Positions 1 to 11,300 are shown, counted from the stretch's first letter. The stretch is 64,000 nt of DNA from Ruminococcus sp. FMBCY1 (GCF_023921805.1 NZ_CP074197.1:124001-188000), one strand, 5' to 3'. The notes: generated by a model from the letters alone, not told the origin. Program-made: numbers and translations.

Positions 1-47
1 CGGCTTGGTAAGCAGACAAGAATTCTGAAAGGTATTGCCGCAGAGTC

Positions 48-53
48 AGGAGG
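48..53 (+). promoter_or_regulatory. Shine-Dalgarno that fixes a TTG start
   Basis: AGGAGG ends 8 bases before an in-frame TTG at 62. A TTG at 35 also opens the frame but has no such site. Starting at 62 gives a short lysine/arginine N-terminus and a hydrophobic stretch, a normal signal peptide. Confidence 0.75.
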
Positions 54-61
54 CATTTTTA

Positions 62-2935
62 TTGTTATTAAAAAGATTAATTACAGGAGTATTAACGGCA
101 ATGATTATGGCAGGCATGTGCGCATCGGCAATCAGTGCGGCGGAAGAAAAGAAAGTTGAAAACAAAAAGGTTAATTATCAGACTTATGCAGCCGAACTTG
201 ATAAAACAGCTTATTCGGGCAGTGACCTCGGTGCGGTTTGGTCTGAAGATTCAACTACTTTTAAAGTTTGGGCGCCTAAGGCTGCTACGGTAAAGTTAAA
301 TCTTTACGAGCACGGCAGTGACGAAGAGGGCGACGGCGGTTCTATTGCCACAAAAACAATGGAGCTTGACAAAAAAACAGGCGTATGGAGCATAAAAGTA
401 AGCGGTAATCTTGCGGGAAAGTATTATACTTACAGCGTTAAAAACGGCGATACGGTTACCGAAACAGGAGATGTTTATGCAAAAGCCTGCGGTGTAAACG
501 GCAAGCGCAGTATGGTAGTAAACCTTAACAGTACAAATCCGGATGGTTGGGAAAACGATGTTCATGTAACTGTTTCAAATCCTACCGAGGCATCTGTATG
601 GGAAGTTTCCGTTGCCGATTTTTCATCTTCGGAATCAAGCGGCGTATCTAAATCAAACAGAGGTAAATTCCTTGCTTTTACAGAGGAAGGTACAACTGTA
701 AACGGTATTCAGGGCGGTACACCGACATGCATTGATTACCTAAAAAGACTCGGTGTTAAGTATGTTCAGATTATGCCTTTCTGCGATTTTGGCTCTGTTG
801 ACGAATCAAAAGACATTATGTCGCAATACAATTGGGGCTATGACCCTGTAAACTATAACTGTCCCGAGGGTTCGTATTCTACAAATCCTTATGACGGTAA
901 TGTTCGTATCAAAGAATGTAAGCAGATGATACAGGCACTTCATAATGCAGGTATCGGCGTAATTATGGATGTTGTTTACAATCATACTTATTCAACGGAT
1001 TCCGTATTCCAAAATACAGTTCCTAACTATTATTACAGAATGAACGAGGACGGTACATTCTCAAACGGTTCGGGCTGCGGCAACGATACTGCATCCGAAC
1101 ACAAGATGTTCCGCAAGTATATGATTGATTCTGTTACTTATTGGGCAAAGGAATATCATATTGACGGTTTCCGTTTTGACCTTATGGGTCTTCACGATGT
1201 TGAAACACTTAATCAGGTAAGAGATGCGCTTGACAAACTCTATGACAACGACATCGGCAAAAAGATTATTATGTACGGTGAGGCTTGGAATATGCCGACT
1301 GCTTGCAATGAAGGCACGGTAATGGCTAATCAGGGTAACCTCAAGCAGCTTAACGACCGTATAGGTGCTTTTGACGATACTATCCGTGATGCAATCAAGG
1401 GCAGTACGGGCGGTACAGACGGCGCTTTCGTACAGGAGGCAAGCAAAAAATCTAACCTTAAGATTGGCATATCGGGTCAGTCCGACCGTACTTCGGGTTG
1501 GGCAAATGTTCCGTCACAGTGTGTAACATATGCGTCTTGTCATGATAACCTTTGTCTTTATGATAAACTTGTTGATTCGGTTTACGGCAGAGATTCCGAA
1601 TACAGAAAGCGTTATGAAGATTTGGTGGCAATGAATAAACTTTCAGCCGCTATTGTAATGACATCTCAAGGTATTCCGTTTATGCTTGCCGGTGAGGAAT
1701 TTGCAAGAAGCAAAGACGGTGACGAAAATTCCTATGCTTCAAGCCGTGAAAAAAATATGCTTGATTGGAACAATATCAATGAATACAGCGATATTGTTGA
1801 GTATTACAGAGGTTTAATGCAAATCAGAGAAGAATTTGCGGCATTTAAAGATTGCACGACACAGAGTGCAAATGCAATTGATTATTTAAACGACTTGCCA
1901 AAAACAGTTGTAGGTTACAAACTTAACAATACAGAGCAGGGCAAATGGAATCAAGTTTGCGTTCTCTTTAACGGCGGTGATGAGTCACAGAATGTTAAAG
2001 TTGACGGCAAGTGGGTAATCGTTGCGGACAACGAAACAGCAGGATTAAGAAACCTCGGCGAAGTTGACGGCAGTGTAGAGGTTAAAGCTCATTCGGCTGT
2101 TGTTATGGCTGATAAGCAGGGCTTTGACAATGCACAGCTTACAATCCGTGAGGGTGCGGTAGTTGTAAATTATTATGACAATAAAACACATGACCTTATT
2201 TCTACCCAAACCGTAACAGGCGGTATCGGTAAGGCTTATGACCTTGCTGAAAATGCTTTTACTCTTAACTATGACATAAAGAAAACCGACGGTGACGCAA
2301 AAGGGTTCTTTACAGACGGAGTTCTTCACGCTAAGGTTTATGTTGAAAAGTACGATGGCACTTTTTCAACAGTTACTTACCACTTTGTAGATAAAGAGAG
2401 CGGTAAAGATTTAGTTGACAGCTATTCAATTAAAAACAGAACAGGGGTTGAGTATTACACTCCCGAAATTCCCGGTATTGAAAATTACAGACTTATACTC
2501 GACGAACTTCCGAACAATGCTTCCGGTGTTCTTCCTAACAAAGATTTTGATGTAACCTTTAAATACGAAAAGATTGCGGATGATGACAAGTCAAAGGACG
2601 AATGCAGAGTAAATGTAATTTATATGGACGGCAGCGGTAAGGTTGTTGAAAAGACAACTCTTACAGGTGCAGAAGGAGAGGCTTATACAGCAGAAGAAAA
2701 AGAATTTGAAGATATGACATTAAGATTTGTTCCGTCAAATGCGAACGGTAATTTTACAAAAACAGAAATTAATGTAATTTATTCATATTCAAACGACCCT
2801 GACCCCCTTAAGTCGGTTATGGTTGTTGTATATATTGCCGCAGGTCTAATTCTTGCAGGATGCGTTGCAAGCACTCTTTATACAAATATTAAAAGGAAAA
2901 AGGCTTTTGCCGAGTCTATGGATATAGACGAATGA
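62..2935 (+). CDS. membrane-anchored type I pullulanase (GH13)
   Basis: Secreted debranching enzyme predicted to cleave alpha-1,6 links of pullulan and amylopectin. From the TTG at 62 it has 957 residues. Order of parts: signal peptide (about 1-28, ending SAISA), N-terminal CBM48-like beta domain (about 45-150, with TTFKVWAPKAATVKLNLY), GH13 catalytic barrel (about 180-640), three MucBP-like beta repeats (about 700-905) and one C-terminal membrane helix (about 918-940) followed by KRKK. The pullulanase signature YNWGYDPVNY is present, as are MDVVYNH, nucleophile D373 in GFRFD, acid/base E407 in GEAW, and D495 in SCHDN. The membrane tail replaces a dockerin, so this enzyme sits on the cell itself. 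It lies 59 bases upstream of a homologous dockerin-bearing pullulanase, probably in one transcript. The upstream promoter is outside the window. Confidence 0.9.
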   Translation: MLLKRLITGVLTAMIMAGMCASAISAAEEKKVENKKVNYQTYAAELDKTAYSGSDLGAVWSEDSTTFKVWAPKAATVKLNLYEHGSDEEGDGGSIATKTMELDKKTGVWSIKVSGNLAGKYYTYSVKNGDTVTETGDVYAKACGVNGKRSMVVNLNSTNPDGWENDVHVTVSNPTEASVWEVSVADFSSSESSGVSKSNRGKFLAFTEEGTTVNGIQGGTPTCIDYLKRLGVKYVQIMPFCDFGSVDESKDIMSQYNWGYDPVNYNCPEGSYSTNPYDGNVRIKECKQMIQALHNAGIGVIMDVVYNHTYSTDSVFQNTVPNYYYRMNEDGTFSNGSGCGNDTASEHKMFRKYMIDSVTYWAKEYHIDGFRFDLMGLHDVETLNQVRDALDKLYDNDIGKKIIMYGEAWNMPTACNEGTVMANQGNLKQLNDRIGAFDDTIRDAIKGSTGGTDGAFVQEASKKSNLKIGISGQSDRTSGWANVPSQCVTYASCHDNLCLYDKLVDSVYGRDSEYRKRYEDLVAMNKLSAAIVMTSQGIPFMLAGEEFARSKDGDENSYASSREKNMLDWNNINEYSDIVEYYRGLMQIREEFAAFKDCTTQSANAIDYLNDLPKTVVGYKLNNTEQGKWNQVCVLFNGGDESQNVKVDGKWVIVADNETAGLRNLGEVDGSVEVKAHSAVVMADKQGFDNAQLTIREGAVVVNYYDNKTHDLISTQTVTGGIGKAYDLAENAFTLNYDIKKTDGDAKGFFTDGVLHAKVYVEKYDGTFSTVTYHFVDKESGKDLVDSYSIKNRTGVEYYTPEIPGIENYRLILDELPNNASGVLPNKDFDVTFKYEKIADDDKSKDECRVNVIYMDGSGKVVEKTTLTGAEGEAYTAEEKEFEDMTLRFVPSNANGNFTKTEINVIYSYSNDPDPLKSVMVVVYIAAGLILAGCVASTLYTNIKRKKAFAESMDIDE

Positions 2936-2994
2936 TTTTAGGTAGTTATTCCCACAAGGGATAGATTATAAAAATAAAAGGAGGAAATAAAACT

Positions 2995-5900
2995 ATGAAA
3001 AATACAAAGAAATTTGTATCTGTTGTTCTTGCATTTTGTATGCTCGGTACAACAACAGCAGTTACTTCAATGGCTGCAACAACCGATGCGGAAACAGTAT
3101 CAGGCGGTTCTGTAGCAGTAGATACAACTGCTACAAAAGCACTCGAAGAACTTGACGCAAATTACAGATATGATGGAGATGACCTCGGCGTTACATACAC
3201 TAAAGATGCCACAACTTTCAAAGTTTGGTCACCTACAGCAACTGAAATTAAGGTAAATATTTTTACAAAAGGTTCAGACGATGAACAGGGAGCAAGTAAG
3301 GTAGCCTCTTACCGGCTTGAGAAAGAAGACGCTACAGGCATTTGGAAGATTAAGCTTACTGGCGAATGGAAAGACTACTACTACACCTACACAATCACAG
3401 TAGTTAATCCTACAACAGGCGAAACAACAACAAGTGAAACACAGGATGTATACTCAAAGGCAGTCGGTGTAAACGGTAACCGTTCAATGATTGTTGATCT
3501 CGACTCTACAGACCCTGACGGTTGGGACAAGGACACTCATGTATTCCAGAATGAGGTTACAGACAGCACTGTTTGGGAACTCCATGTAAAGGACTTCTCA
3601 TATGACGCTTCTTCAGGTGTTTCTGAGGCAAATCGTGGTAAATTCCTCGCATTTACAGAAAACGGCACAACACTTAACGGTGAGGGCAACATTTCTACAT
3701 GTATTGACTATCTAAAAGAACTTGGTGTTAATACAGTACAGCTCAATCCATTCTATGACTATGCTTCAGTAAACGAGGCAGGCAACGATGAGCAGTTTAA
3801 CTGGGGCTATGACCCACAGAACTACAATGTTCCTGAAGGCTCTTATTCTTCAAATCCATATGACGGTAATGTAAGAATTAAGGAATGTAAGGAAATGATT
3901 CAGGCACTCCATGATGCAGGCATCAGCGTTGTAATGGATGTTGTTTACAACCATACATATTCAACAGACTCTTGCTTCCAAAAGACTGTTCCTAACTATT
4001 ACTACAGACTTAACAGAAGAGGCAAATTCTCAAACGGATCGGGTTGCGGCAACGAGTGTGCAACAGAGCGTGCAATGTACAGAAACTATGTTATTCAGTC
4101 TTGCCTCTACTGGGTAAATGAGTACCATGTTGACGGCTTCCGTTATGACCTTATGGGTATTATGGATGTTGAAACAATGAATCAGATCAGAGATGCTCTT
4201 GATAAGGTTGATAATAGGGTTACAATGTGGGGCGAAGCATGGACAGGCGGCGATTCATACCACCCAACAAACACTTGTGACGGTACAAAGTTTATACCGG
4301 CTATTCAGTCAAACGCAGGCTCACTTAGCGAGAGAATCGGTATCTTCAATGACTCTGTTCGTGACGCTATCAAGGGCGGTGCTATGAGCATTGCAAACAC
4401 AGGTTTTGTTCAGGGCTCAAAGGGTGCTGCTAAGGGTATTTCTTTCGGCTTGTTCGCTAACTCAAACGGTAACTACAAGTGGAAAGCTAAAGCTCCTTCA
4501 CAGTCAGTTACATACGCTGACTGCCACGACAACGCTGCTCTTTACGATCAGCTCGTTGCTTCTACAGTTTCAGGTGACTACGGCAACCGTTACGAAGACC
4601 TCGTTAAGATGAATAAAATGGCAGGTGCTATTGTAAATACTTCACAGGGTATTTCATTTATGCTTGCAGGTCAGGAAATGGCTCGTACAAAGTACGGCGA
4701 TACAAACAGCTACAAGTCTTCACCTGAAATCAACAAGATTAACTGGAACAACATTCTGGAGTATCAGGATCTTGTATCTTACTACAAGGGACTTTACGAA
4801 ATCAGAAAGAACTTTACACCATTCACAGCAATGGATAAGTCATATTCATCAGCTTACACACTTAACAAGTCAATGGGCAGTGCATTCTCTAACCAGGTAG
4901 CGTTTACTGTTAAGAATGATCAGCCTGACGAGTGGCAGACAATGGCTGTTATCCACAACTCAGCTAAAAAAGCAGAAGAAGTTAAGCTCAAGGATGAAAG
5001 CTGCACAGAGTGGGTAATTATTGCTAACGATAAGACAGCCGGCTTAAAGAACCTTGGTGAGGTTTCGGGTTCAACATTTACAGTGCCTGCAATTTCAACA
5101 GTAATTGCTGTTGACAAGGCAAGCTTTGATAAGCTCGCTCTTGACGACGGTATGGGTCAGGTAACTGTAAACTATGTTTACAAACCAACAGGTGAAAACC
5201 TTGTTGATCCTGAAGTTATTCAGGGTACAATCGGTACAGGTTATACAACAGCCGAAAACTCAAGCATTAGTAATACATATATATTGAGCAAGGTTGAGGG
5301 CCCTGCAACAGGCACTTATTCAGAAACACCGGCAGTTGTAACATACTACTATGATGACTATGTTCCTGAATCATTCAAGAACGCAGACTTTAATAATGAC
5401 GGTGCTATTGATGTTCGTGATGTAACATTAATGCAGTCTATTATTACAGATCCTGCAAGTGTAGATGCTGACACATATGCAAAGATAGATGTAAACTACG
5501 ATACAAGGAAAGATGTAAATGATGTTACAGCTCTTCAGACTTATACTACCGGTAAGCCGGTATCATCGGGCAGTGTTACAGTAAACCATTTCTACACAGC
5601 TGAGGACGGCACAGTCGAAAAGATTACTCCTTCAACAGTAATTTCGGGCAGAGTAGGCGATGAATACACAACAACAAGCTACCGTACAATCGGTTATACT
5701 GTTGATACAACAAAAACACCTAAAAATGTAAACGGTCACATTCCTTATGGTGTAGATATGAGCGTTGATTACTACTATGTAGCGTCAAGTATGGATGTTA
5801 AACTCCATGTTAAGCACAATGGTTCACTTACTTGGAATCCGTCACTTTGGCTCTGGGGTTCAGATACAAACGGTGTTGATGCTGACAACTACACAACATC

Positions 5901-6165
5901 AGGTGAATGGCCGGGCGATACACTTACAGAAATGGATGAAAACGGTTGGTATGTTAAAGACTTCACTTGTACAAAGGCAGGTTCTTACAATATAATTGTT
6001 TCTGACACAGGTACAAATCAGACAATTGACTATAAGGGCTTTATTGACAACGAGCTTTGGATTGTAATCGATGACTCTAATGTAATGGGTGGTACATACC
6101 TCACATTCTATACAGAGAATCCGGATAATAACCCAAATGCACCAATCGCAGTTCCGATCGCTTAA
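2995..6165 (+). CDS. dockerin-bearing type I pullulanase (GH13, starch-binding)
   Basis: Secreted pullulanase of 1056 residues, homologous through its first two thirds to the gene before it. Parts: signal peptide (1-28), CBM48-like domain (about 50-165), GH13 barrel (about 195-660) with FNWGYDPQNY, nucleophile D385 in GFRYD, acid/base E414 in GEAW and D512 in DCHDN, a MucBP-like repeat (about 718-775), a type I dockerin (about 798-857) with two calcium-loop repeats (DFNNDGAIDVRDV and DVNYDTRKDVNDV), a second MucBP repeat, and a C-terminal starch-binding module of CBM26 type (about 930-1050) rich in Trp (LTWNPSLWLWG, GEWPGD). The dockerin lies inside the chain rather than at its end. Family knowledge: dockerin amylases of Ruminococcus bromii assemble on cohesin scaffoldins into an amylosome, and this fits that class. 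AGGAGG precedes the ATG. Confidence 0.93.
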   Translation: MKNTKKFVSVVLAFCMLGTTTAVTSMAATTDAETVSGGSVAVDTTATKALEELDANYRYDGDDLGVTYTKDATTFKVWSPTATEIKVNIFTKGSDDEQGASKVASYRLEKEDATGIWKIKLTGEWKDYYYTYTITVVNPTTGETTTSETQDVYSKAVGVNGNRSMIVDLDSTDPDGWDKDTHVFQNEVTDSTVWELHVKDFSYDASSGVSEANRGKFLAFTENGTTLNGEGNISTCIDYLKELGVNTVQLNPFYDYASVNEAGNDEQFNWGYDPQNYNVPEGSYSSNPYDGNVRIKECKEMIQALHDAGISVVMDVVYNHTYSTDSCFQKTVPNYYYRLNRRGKFSNGSGCGNECATERAMYRNYVIQSCLYWVNEYHVDGFRYDLMGIMDVETMNQIRDALDKVDNRVTMWGEAWTGGDSYHPTNTCDGTKFIPAIQSNAGSLSERIGIFNDSVRDAIKGGAMSIANTGFVQGSKGAAKGISFGLFANSNGNYKWKAKAPSQSVTYADCHDNAALYDQLVASTVSGDYGNRYEDLVKMNKMAGAIVNTSQGISFMLAGQEMARTKYGDTNSYKSSPEINKINWNNILEYQDLVSYYKGLYEIRKNFTPFTAMDKSYSSAYTLNKSMGSAFSNQVAFTVKNDQPDEWQTMAVIHNSAKKAEEVKLKDESCTEWVIIANDKTAGLKNLGEVSGSTFTVPAISTVIAVDKASFDKLALDDGMGQVTVNYVYKPTGENLVDPEVIQGTIGTGYTTAENSSISNTYILSKVEGPATGTYSETPAVVTYYYDDYVPESFKNADFNNDGAIDVRDVTLMQSIITDPASVDADTYAKIDVNYDTRKDVNDVTALQTYTTGKPVSSGSVTVNHFYTAEDGTVEKITPSTVISGRVGDEYTTTSYRTIGYTVDTTKTPKNVNGHIPYGVDMSVDYYYVASSMDVKLHVKHNGSLTWNPSLWLWGSDTNGVDADNYTTSGEWPGDTLTEMDENGWYVKDFTCTKAGSYNIIVSDTGTNQTIDYKGFIDNELWIVIDDSNVMGGTYLTFYTENPDNNPNAPIAVPIA

Positions 6166-6178
6166 TCTAAAATAATTC

Positions 6179-6206
6179 AAGCCGGCCTCGTAAGGGGTCG
6201 GCTTTT
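6179..6206 (+). terminator. intrinsic terminator after pullulanase pair
   Basis: AAGCCG and CGGCTT arms, extended by G-T pairs and GGCC/GGGT, followed by TTTTGCTTTT. It lies 14 bases after the stop of the dockerin pullulanase. Confidence 0.8.
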
Positions 6207-6310
6207 GCTTTTGGTGTATTTTAAATTAGGAACACGCTTTGTTCTTATTTTTGTCAAACAATTATGTCTATTTATAAAAAAGTTTTTGGAAAAATTATGG
6301 TTTAGCAAAT

Positions 6311-6734
6311 TGTTTCGACAGGTAATTATAAAAGTTTGGTCGACCTTTTCAAAGGTCGTGGGTGTGGCCAAAGCCCACAAATACTTTCTGCTTACGCAAT
6401 CTGACGATAGCCGAACAGCTCGCTGTTTGGCGGCTTGAACACAACGGCGTTAGCCTTTAAAAGTTGCGATAGCAACAAGAAAGCCATTCATTAAACAATA
6501 AATAAGTAAATTCTTTTCTAAAAGGCTACCGCCTGTTTTTTCAAACTCGGTGCAAGCACGCAAACAGCGTGGCTGTTTGCACCTGATAAATTGTTGTATC
6601 GGAAGATTTTATGGGCGCTGCCCAAACCCGCAATTTTTGAAAAAATTGAGTAAACTTTTTTGTTTTTGGGTGGATAATTTAGCGTTAGCTAAATTTCAAT
6701 GCCCGACCGACACTCCGCTAAACCATAATTTACC
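6311..6734 (+). repeat. dispersed intergenic repeat, long copy (copy A)
   Basis: The gene-free stretch 6207-6831 is mostly occupied by a non-coding repeat that recurs at 21311-21553. The shared left part contains AAAGTTTGGTCGACC and GGGTGTGG.CAAAGCCCACAAATACTTTC; the shared right part contains CCTGATAAATTGTTGTATCGG and CTAAACCATAATTT. Copy A has about 150 extra bases (about 6421-6570) between two AACAGC..GCTGTTTG segments. Short frames here have no ribosome site and differ in frame between copies, so I do not call genes. Confidence 0.7.
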
Positions 6735-6831
6735 CCAACTTTTGATAAAGAACCTTTATAATCACTTAGCAAAGTAGTTTGCTAAAAACTAAAGATAATC
6801 AATGTTTCACTCTTATAATCATAAAAAGCAA

Positions 6832-6866
6832 ATGCACAACGATTAAAAACCGTTGTGCATTTTTTT
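6832..6866. terminator. terminator hairpin between convergent genes
   Basis: Perfect arms ATGCACAACG and CGTTGTGCAT with a 9-base loop. A T6 run follows on the plus strand. On the minus strand the hairpin lies 30 bases after the gltD stop and has a weaker T run, so it may serve both directions and most probably ends gltB-gltD. Confidence 0.75.
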
Positions 6867-6896
6867 AGATAATGGAAGATTTAATTATTATTAAAA

Positions 6897-8381
6897 TTAA
6901 AGATTTGTGTAACCTATAAGGCTTAAATCAACCTCTTTGGCAACATCTCTGCCTTCACGAATTGCCCATACTACAAGTGACTGTCCTCTGTGCATATCTC
7001 CGGCTGTAAATACATTTTTAACATTTGTTGCGTGAGAGCCTTCTGCGGTTGCTACATTTGTTCTTGCGTTTACTTCAACGCCAAATGCTTTTGTAACATA
7101 ACTTTCCGAACCTAAGAAACCTGCCGCAATGAGTACAAGCTCAACATCAACAGTGTATTCCGAACCCTCGACTTCTTTCATCATAAGTCTGCCTGTCTTT
7201 TCGTCCTTTTCAGGCTTTAACTTAACAAGAACAGCACCCTTAAGGTTGCCCTTGTCATCGGAGATAAATTCTTTTACCGTTGTCTGATAAACTCTTGGGT
7301 CATGACCGAATACCTCAATAGCCTCTTCCTGACCGTAGTCTGTTTTACAAACTCTCGGCCACTGCGGCCATGGATTGTCGGCAGTACGCTTGTCGGGTAA
7401 TTTTGGCATCATCTCAAGCTGGAGAACTGATTTAGCGCCGTGACGAATACTTGTTCCGACACAGTCGTTACCTGTATCACCACCGCCGATAACCATAACA
7501 TTTTTTCCTTTAGCGGAAATATAAGTGCCGTCCTTTAAGCCGTTGTCAAGCAATGCTTTAGTAGTTGATTTAAGAAAATCAACAGCAAAGTAAATGCCTT
7601 TAGCTTCTCTGCCTTTAACCTTAATATCTCTTGGGTTGGATGCGCCGCAGCAGAGTATAACTCTGTCGTATTCGTCAAGCAATTTTTTAGCTTTTACATC
7701 TTTGCCTACATTGACGCCTGTTTTAAATTCAACGCCCTCTTCTTTCATAATAGAAATTTTACGGTCTATAACTTCTTTTTCAAGTTTCATATTCGGAATA
7801 CCGTACATAAGCAAACCGCCTACACGGTCGGAACGCTCGAATACAGTAACAGAGTGACCTCTCTGATTGAGCTGGTCAGCGGCGGCAAGTCCCGAAGGAC
7901 CTGAGCCGATGATTGCAATTTTTTTACCTGTTCTTACCTTTGGAGGATTTGCCTCTGCAAGTCCCTGTTCGTAAGCATTTTCGATAATGCCGTACTCGTT
8001 TGCTCTTACGGTAACAGCATCACCGTTAGCGCCGCAAGTGCAAGCCTTTTCGCAAAGGGCAGGGCAGACACGGGAGGTAAACTCCGGGAAGTTATTTGTA
8101 ATTTTAAGTCTGTTATATGCCTGTTCCCAACAACCTTTGAAAATAAGGTCATTCCATTCAGGGATAAGATTGTTAAGAGGACAGCCGGAGAATGTATTGC
8201 CAATCTGCATACCTGCCTGACAGAACGGAACACCGCACTCCATACATCTTGCACCCTGCTTTTCCTGATCCTTTTTGCTTAAAGGTGTGTGAAATTCATT
8301 ATAGTTTTGTATTCTTTCTTTGACTGAAAATGCCTCGGCATCTTCACGATTGTAATCCATAAAACCTGTTGGCTTTCCCAT
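6897..8381 (-). CDS. gltD: glutamate synthase, small (beta) subunit
   Basis: Flavoprotein of 494 residues that takes electrons from NADPH and passes them through iron-sulphur centres to the large GltB subunit, where glutamine and 2-oxoglutarate become two glutamates; cytoplasmic. The N-terminal cysteine motifs CMECGVPFC and CPALCEKACTCG ligate 4Fe-4S clusters. The FAD loop IIGSGPSGLAAA (about 155-166) and the NADPH loop VIGGGDTGNDC (about 295-305) are intact, as is the C-terminal FAD-contacting GDMHRGQSLVVWAI. Length is normal for the family. AAGGAGGG precedes the ATG, and gltB ends 15 bases upstream, so the two are one operon. Confidence 0.95.
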   Translation of the reverse strand: MGKPTGFMDYNREDAEAFSVKERIQNYNEFHTPLSKKDQEKQGARCMECGVPFCQAGMQIGNTFSGCPLNNLIPEWNDLIFKGCWEQAYNRLKITNNFPEFTSRVCPALCEKACTCGANGDAVTVRANEYGIIENAYEQGLAEANPPKVRTGKKIAIIGSGPSGLAAADQLNQRGHSVTVFERSDRVGGLLMYGIPNMKLEKEVIDRKISIMKEEGVEFKTGVNVGKDVKAKKLLDEYDRVILCCGASNPRDIKVKGREAKGIYFAVDFLKSTTKALLDNGLKDGTYISAKGKNVMVIGGGDTGNDCVGTSIRHGAKSVLQLEMMPKLPDKRTADNPWPQWPRVCKTDYGQEEAIEVFGHDPRVYQTTVKEFISDDKGNLKGAVLVKLKPEKDEKTGRLMMKEVEGSEYTVDVELVLIAAGFLGSESYVTKAFGVEVNARTNVATAEGSHATNVKNVFTAGDMHRGQSLVVWAIREGRDVAKEVDLSLIGYTNL

Positions 8382-8396
8382 TATTGTGTGCCCTCC

Positions 8397-11300
8397 TTAC
8401 TTATTGTTGATAATCTGATAGAATGCTTCAATTTGAGCCTGTTCACTGCTAAGACCTTTTTCTTCCATAGAAGCAATCGCAGACATCATTTCTTTGTAAT
8501 CGTGAGGAACTATTTTCTTGAACTTTGGAAGATACTCGTCAAAGTTATCAAGAATTTCTTTACCCTTAGTTGAGCCTGTTGCGGCTGTGTGTTCCTCAAT
8601 GAGGGATTTAAGCTCTATAATATCGTACTTTTCTTTAACTTCGGAGAAGAGTACCATTTCTTTGTTAAGCTTTGTATAAAGATCTCTGTCCTCGTCAAGT
8701 ACATAAGCTACACCGCCCGACATACCTGCGGCGAAGTTTTTACCTGTTTTACCTATAACTACAACTCTGCCGCCTGTCATATATTCACAGCCGTGGTCGC
8801 CTACACCCTCAACAACTGCTACGGCACCGGAGTTTCTTACACAGAAACGCTCACCTGCAACACCGTTGATAAATGCTTTACCGCTTGTAGCACCGTAGAA
8901 AGCAACATTACCGATAATGATATTATTTTCAGCCTTAAAGGTTGAACCCTTTGGAGGATATACAATAAGTTTACCGCCTGACAAACCTTTACCAAAGTAG
9001 TCGTTGCTGTCGCCGACAAGCTCAAGTGTAAGTCCCTTTGGAATGAAAGCACCAAAACTCTGTCCGCCAGAACCGTTACAGATAATCTTAAATGTATCGT
9101 CTTCAAGCTTATCGTCAAATGCTTTCGTAATTTCAGAACCGAGAATTGTACCGAATGAACGGTCTGTGTTCTTAACATCAACAGTAATTGTCTTGCTCTT
9201 ACCGTTTGCAAGGTTAGACTTAAATTCCTTTAAGAGTACCTTTTCATCGAGAGTTGCGTCAAGCTTAAAGTCATAAAGATTCTTTTTCTTGTATTCAATC
9301 TTATTTGAAACAAAGTCAGTGTTGAGAATATTTGAAAGGTCAACTTCGGCAGCCTGTCCCTCAATATTGTCTTTTCTCTTGATAAGGTCAATTCTGCCGA
9401 CAAGCTCGTCAATAGTTTTTACGCCGAGCTTAGACATATACTCTCTAAGCTCCTGAGCAACAAAACGCATAAAGTTCATTACATATTCAGGCTTACCCAT
9501 AAATCTCTTTCTGAGTTCAGGGTTCTGGGTAGCCACGCCGAACGGGCAAGTATCAAGATTACATACTCTCATCATAGCACAACCGAGTGTTATGAGCGGA
9601 GCGGTAGCAAAGCCGTATTCCTCAGCACCGAGAATTGCGGCAATCGCAACATCTCTGCCGTTCATAAGCTTACCGTCTGTTTCGATAACAACCTTGTTTC
9701 TAAGGTCATTCATAATAAGAGTCTGATGAGCCTCGGCAAGACCAAGCTCCCATGGAAGACCAGCATTATAGATTGAACTTCTCGGAGCAGCACCTGTACC
9801 GCCGTCATAACCCGAAATAAGGATAACGCCTGCGCCTGCTTTTGCAACACCTGCTGCAACTGTACCTACACCACATTCAGAAACAAGTTTTACGGAAATT
9901 CTTGCGTCTGTGTTAGCATTTTTAAGGTCATAAATAAGCTGTGCAAGGTCTTCGATTGAATAAATATCATGATGAGGAGGAGGGGAGATAAGTGATACAC
10001 CCGGAGTTGAGTGTCTTGTCTTTGCAATCCAAGGATATACCTTTTTGCCCGGAAGATGTCCACCCTCGCCCGGCTTAGCACCCTGTGCCATTTTAATCTG
10101 AATTTCGTCGGCAGATGTGAGGTACTTTGAAGTTACACCGAATCTGCCCGACGCAACCTGCTTGATAGCTGAGCAACGGTTGTCGGCTGTGCCCTTTGTG
10201 AGAAGTCTTTCAAGGCTTTCGCCGCCCTCACCCGAGTTTGATTTGCCGTGTAATCTGTTCATTGCAATAGCAAGAGCCTCGTGTGCTTCCTGTGAAATTG
10301 AACCGTATGACATAGCGCCTGTTTTAAATCTGCGAACAATTGAATCAACGCTTTCAACTTCATCAATCGGAACAGGAGTTTCGGCATAGTTAAAATCGAA
10401 AAGTCCTCTGATATTAACAGGGTCCATTTCCTCTGAAATCATATGCGAATATTTCTTATAAAGCTCATAGTCGCCTGTTCTTGTTGACTGCTGGAGCATA
10501 TAAATTGTCTGCGGGTTGTAGAGGTGTTCTTCCTTACCGCTTCTGAACTTATGACTGCCTCTTGATTCGAGTTCAGGGTTTGTGTTAAGTCCGAGTGGGT
10601 CAAATGCGGAAGTATGAAGTCTGTCAACATTCTTTTCGATATCTTTTAATGTGATACCGCCGATTCTGCTGACTGTACCTGTAAAGTAGTTATCAATAAC
10701 ATCCTTGCCGATACCGATTGCCTCGAAAATTTGTGAGCCATGGTATGACTGGATTGTTGAAATACCCATTTTAGATGCAATCTTAACTATGCCATGAAGA
10801 ATAGCGTCATTGTAGTCATTAACAGCCGCATAGTAATCCTTGTCGAGAAGGTCATCTGCGATAAGCTCGTGGATAGTTTCCTGCGCAAGGTATGGGTTAA
10901 TAGCACTTGCACCGTAGCCGAGAAGTGTAGCAAAATGATGTACCTCTCGTGGCTCGCCACTTTCAAGAATGATAGCGCATGATGTTCTTTTCTTGGTAAC
11001 AACTAGGTGCTGGTGAACTGCCGAAACCGCAAGCAATGACGGAATAGCAAGGTGGTTTTCGTCAACGCCACGGTCCGAGAGGATGATGATGTTTGCACCC
11101 TCGCTGAAAGCCTTGTCTGTTTCAATGAAAAGTCTGTTGATAGCCTTTTTAAGGCTTGTGTTTTTATAATAAAGAATCGGAACGGTGGCAACCTTAAAGC
11201 CGTTGATATGCATATTTTTGATTTTAAGAATATCCGTAGAAGTAAGAATTGGATTATGAATCTTAATTACCTTACAGTTTTCCGGCTTTTCTTCAAGAAT

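Noticed and set aside
6205..6777. Short frames in the gap after the dockerin pullulanase
   Set aside because: They lie in the non-coding dispersed repeat, have no ribosome sites and are not kept in frame in the second copy.
8589..8945. 118-codon plus-strand frame opposite gltB
   Set aside because: Antisense shadow of a strongly conserved gene, with no ribosome site or family features; the same holds for many other frames opposite gltB, glnN and the conjugation genes.
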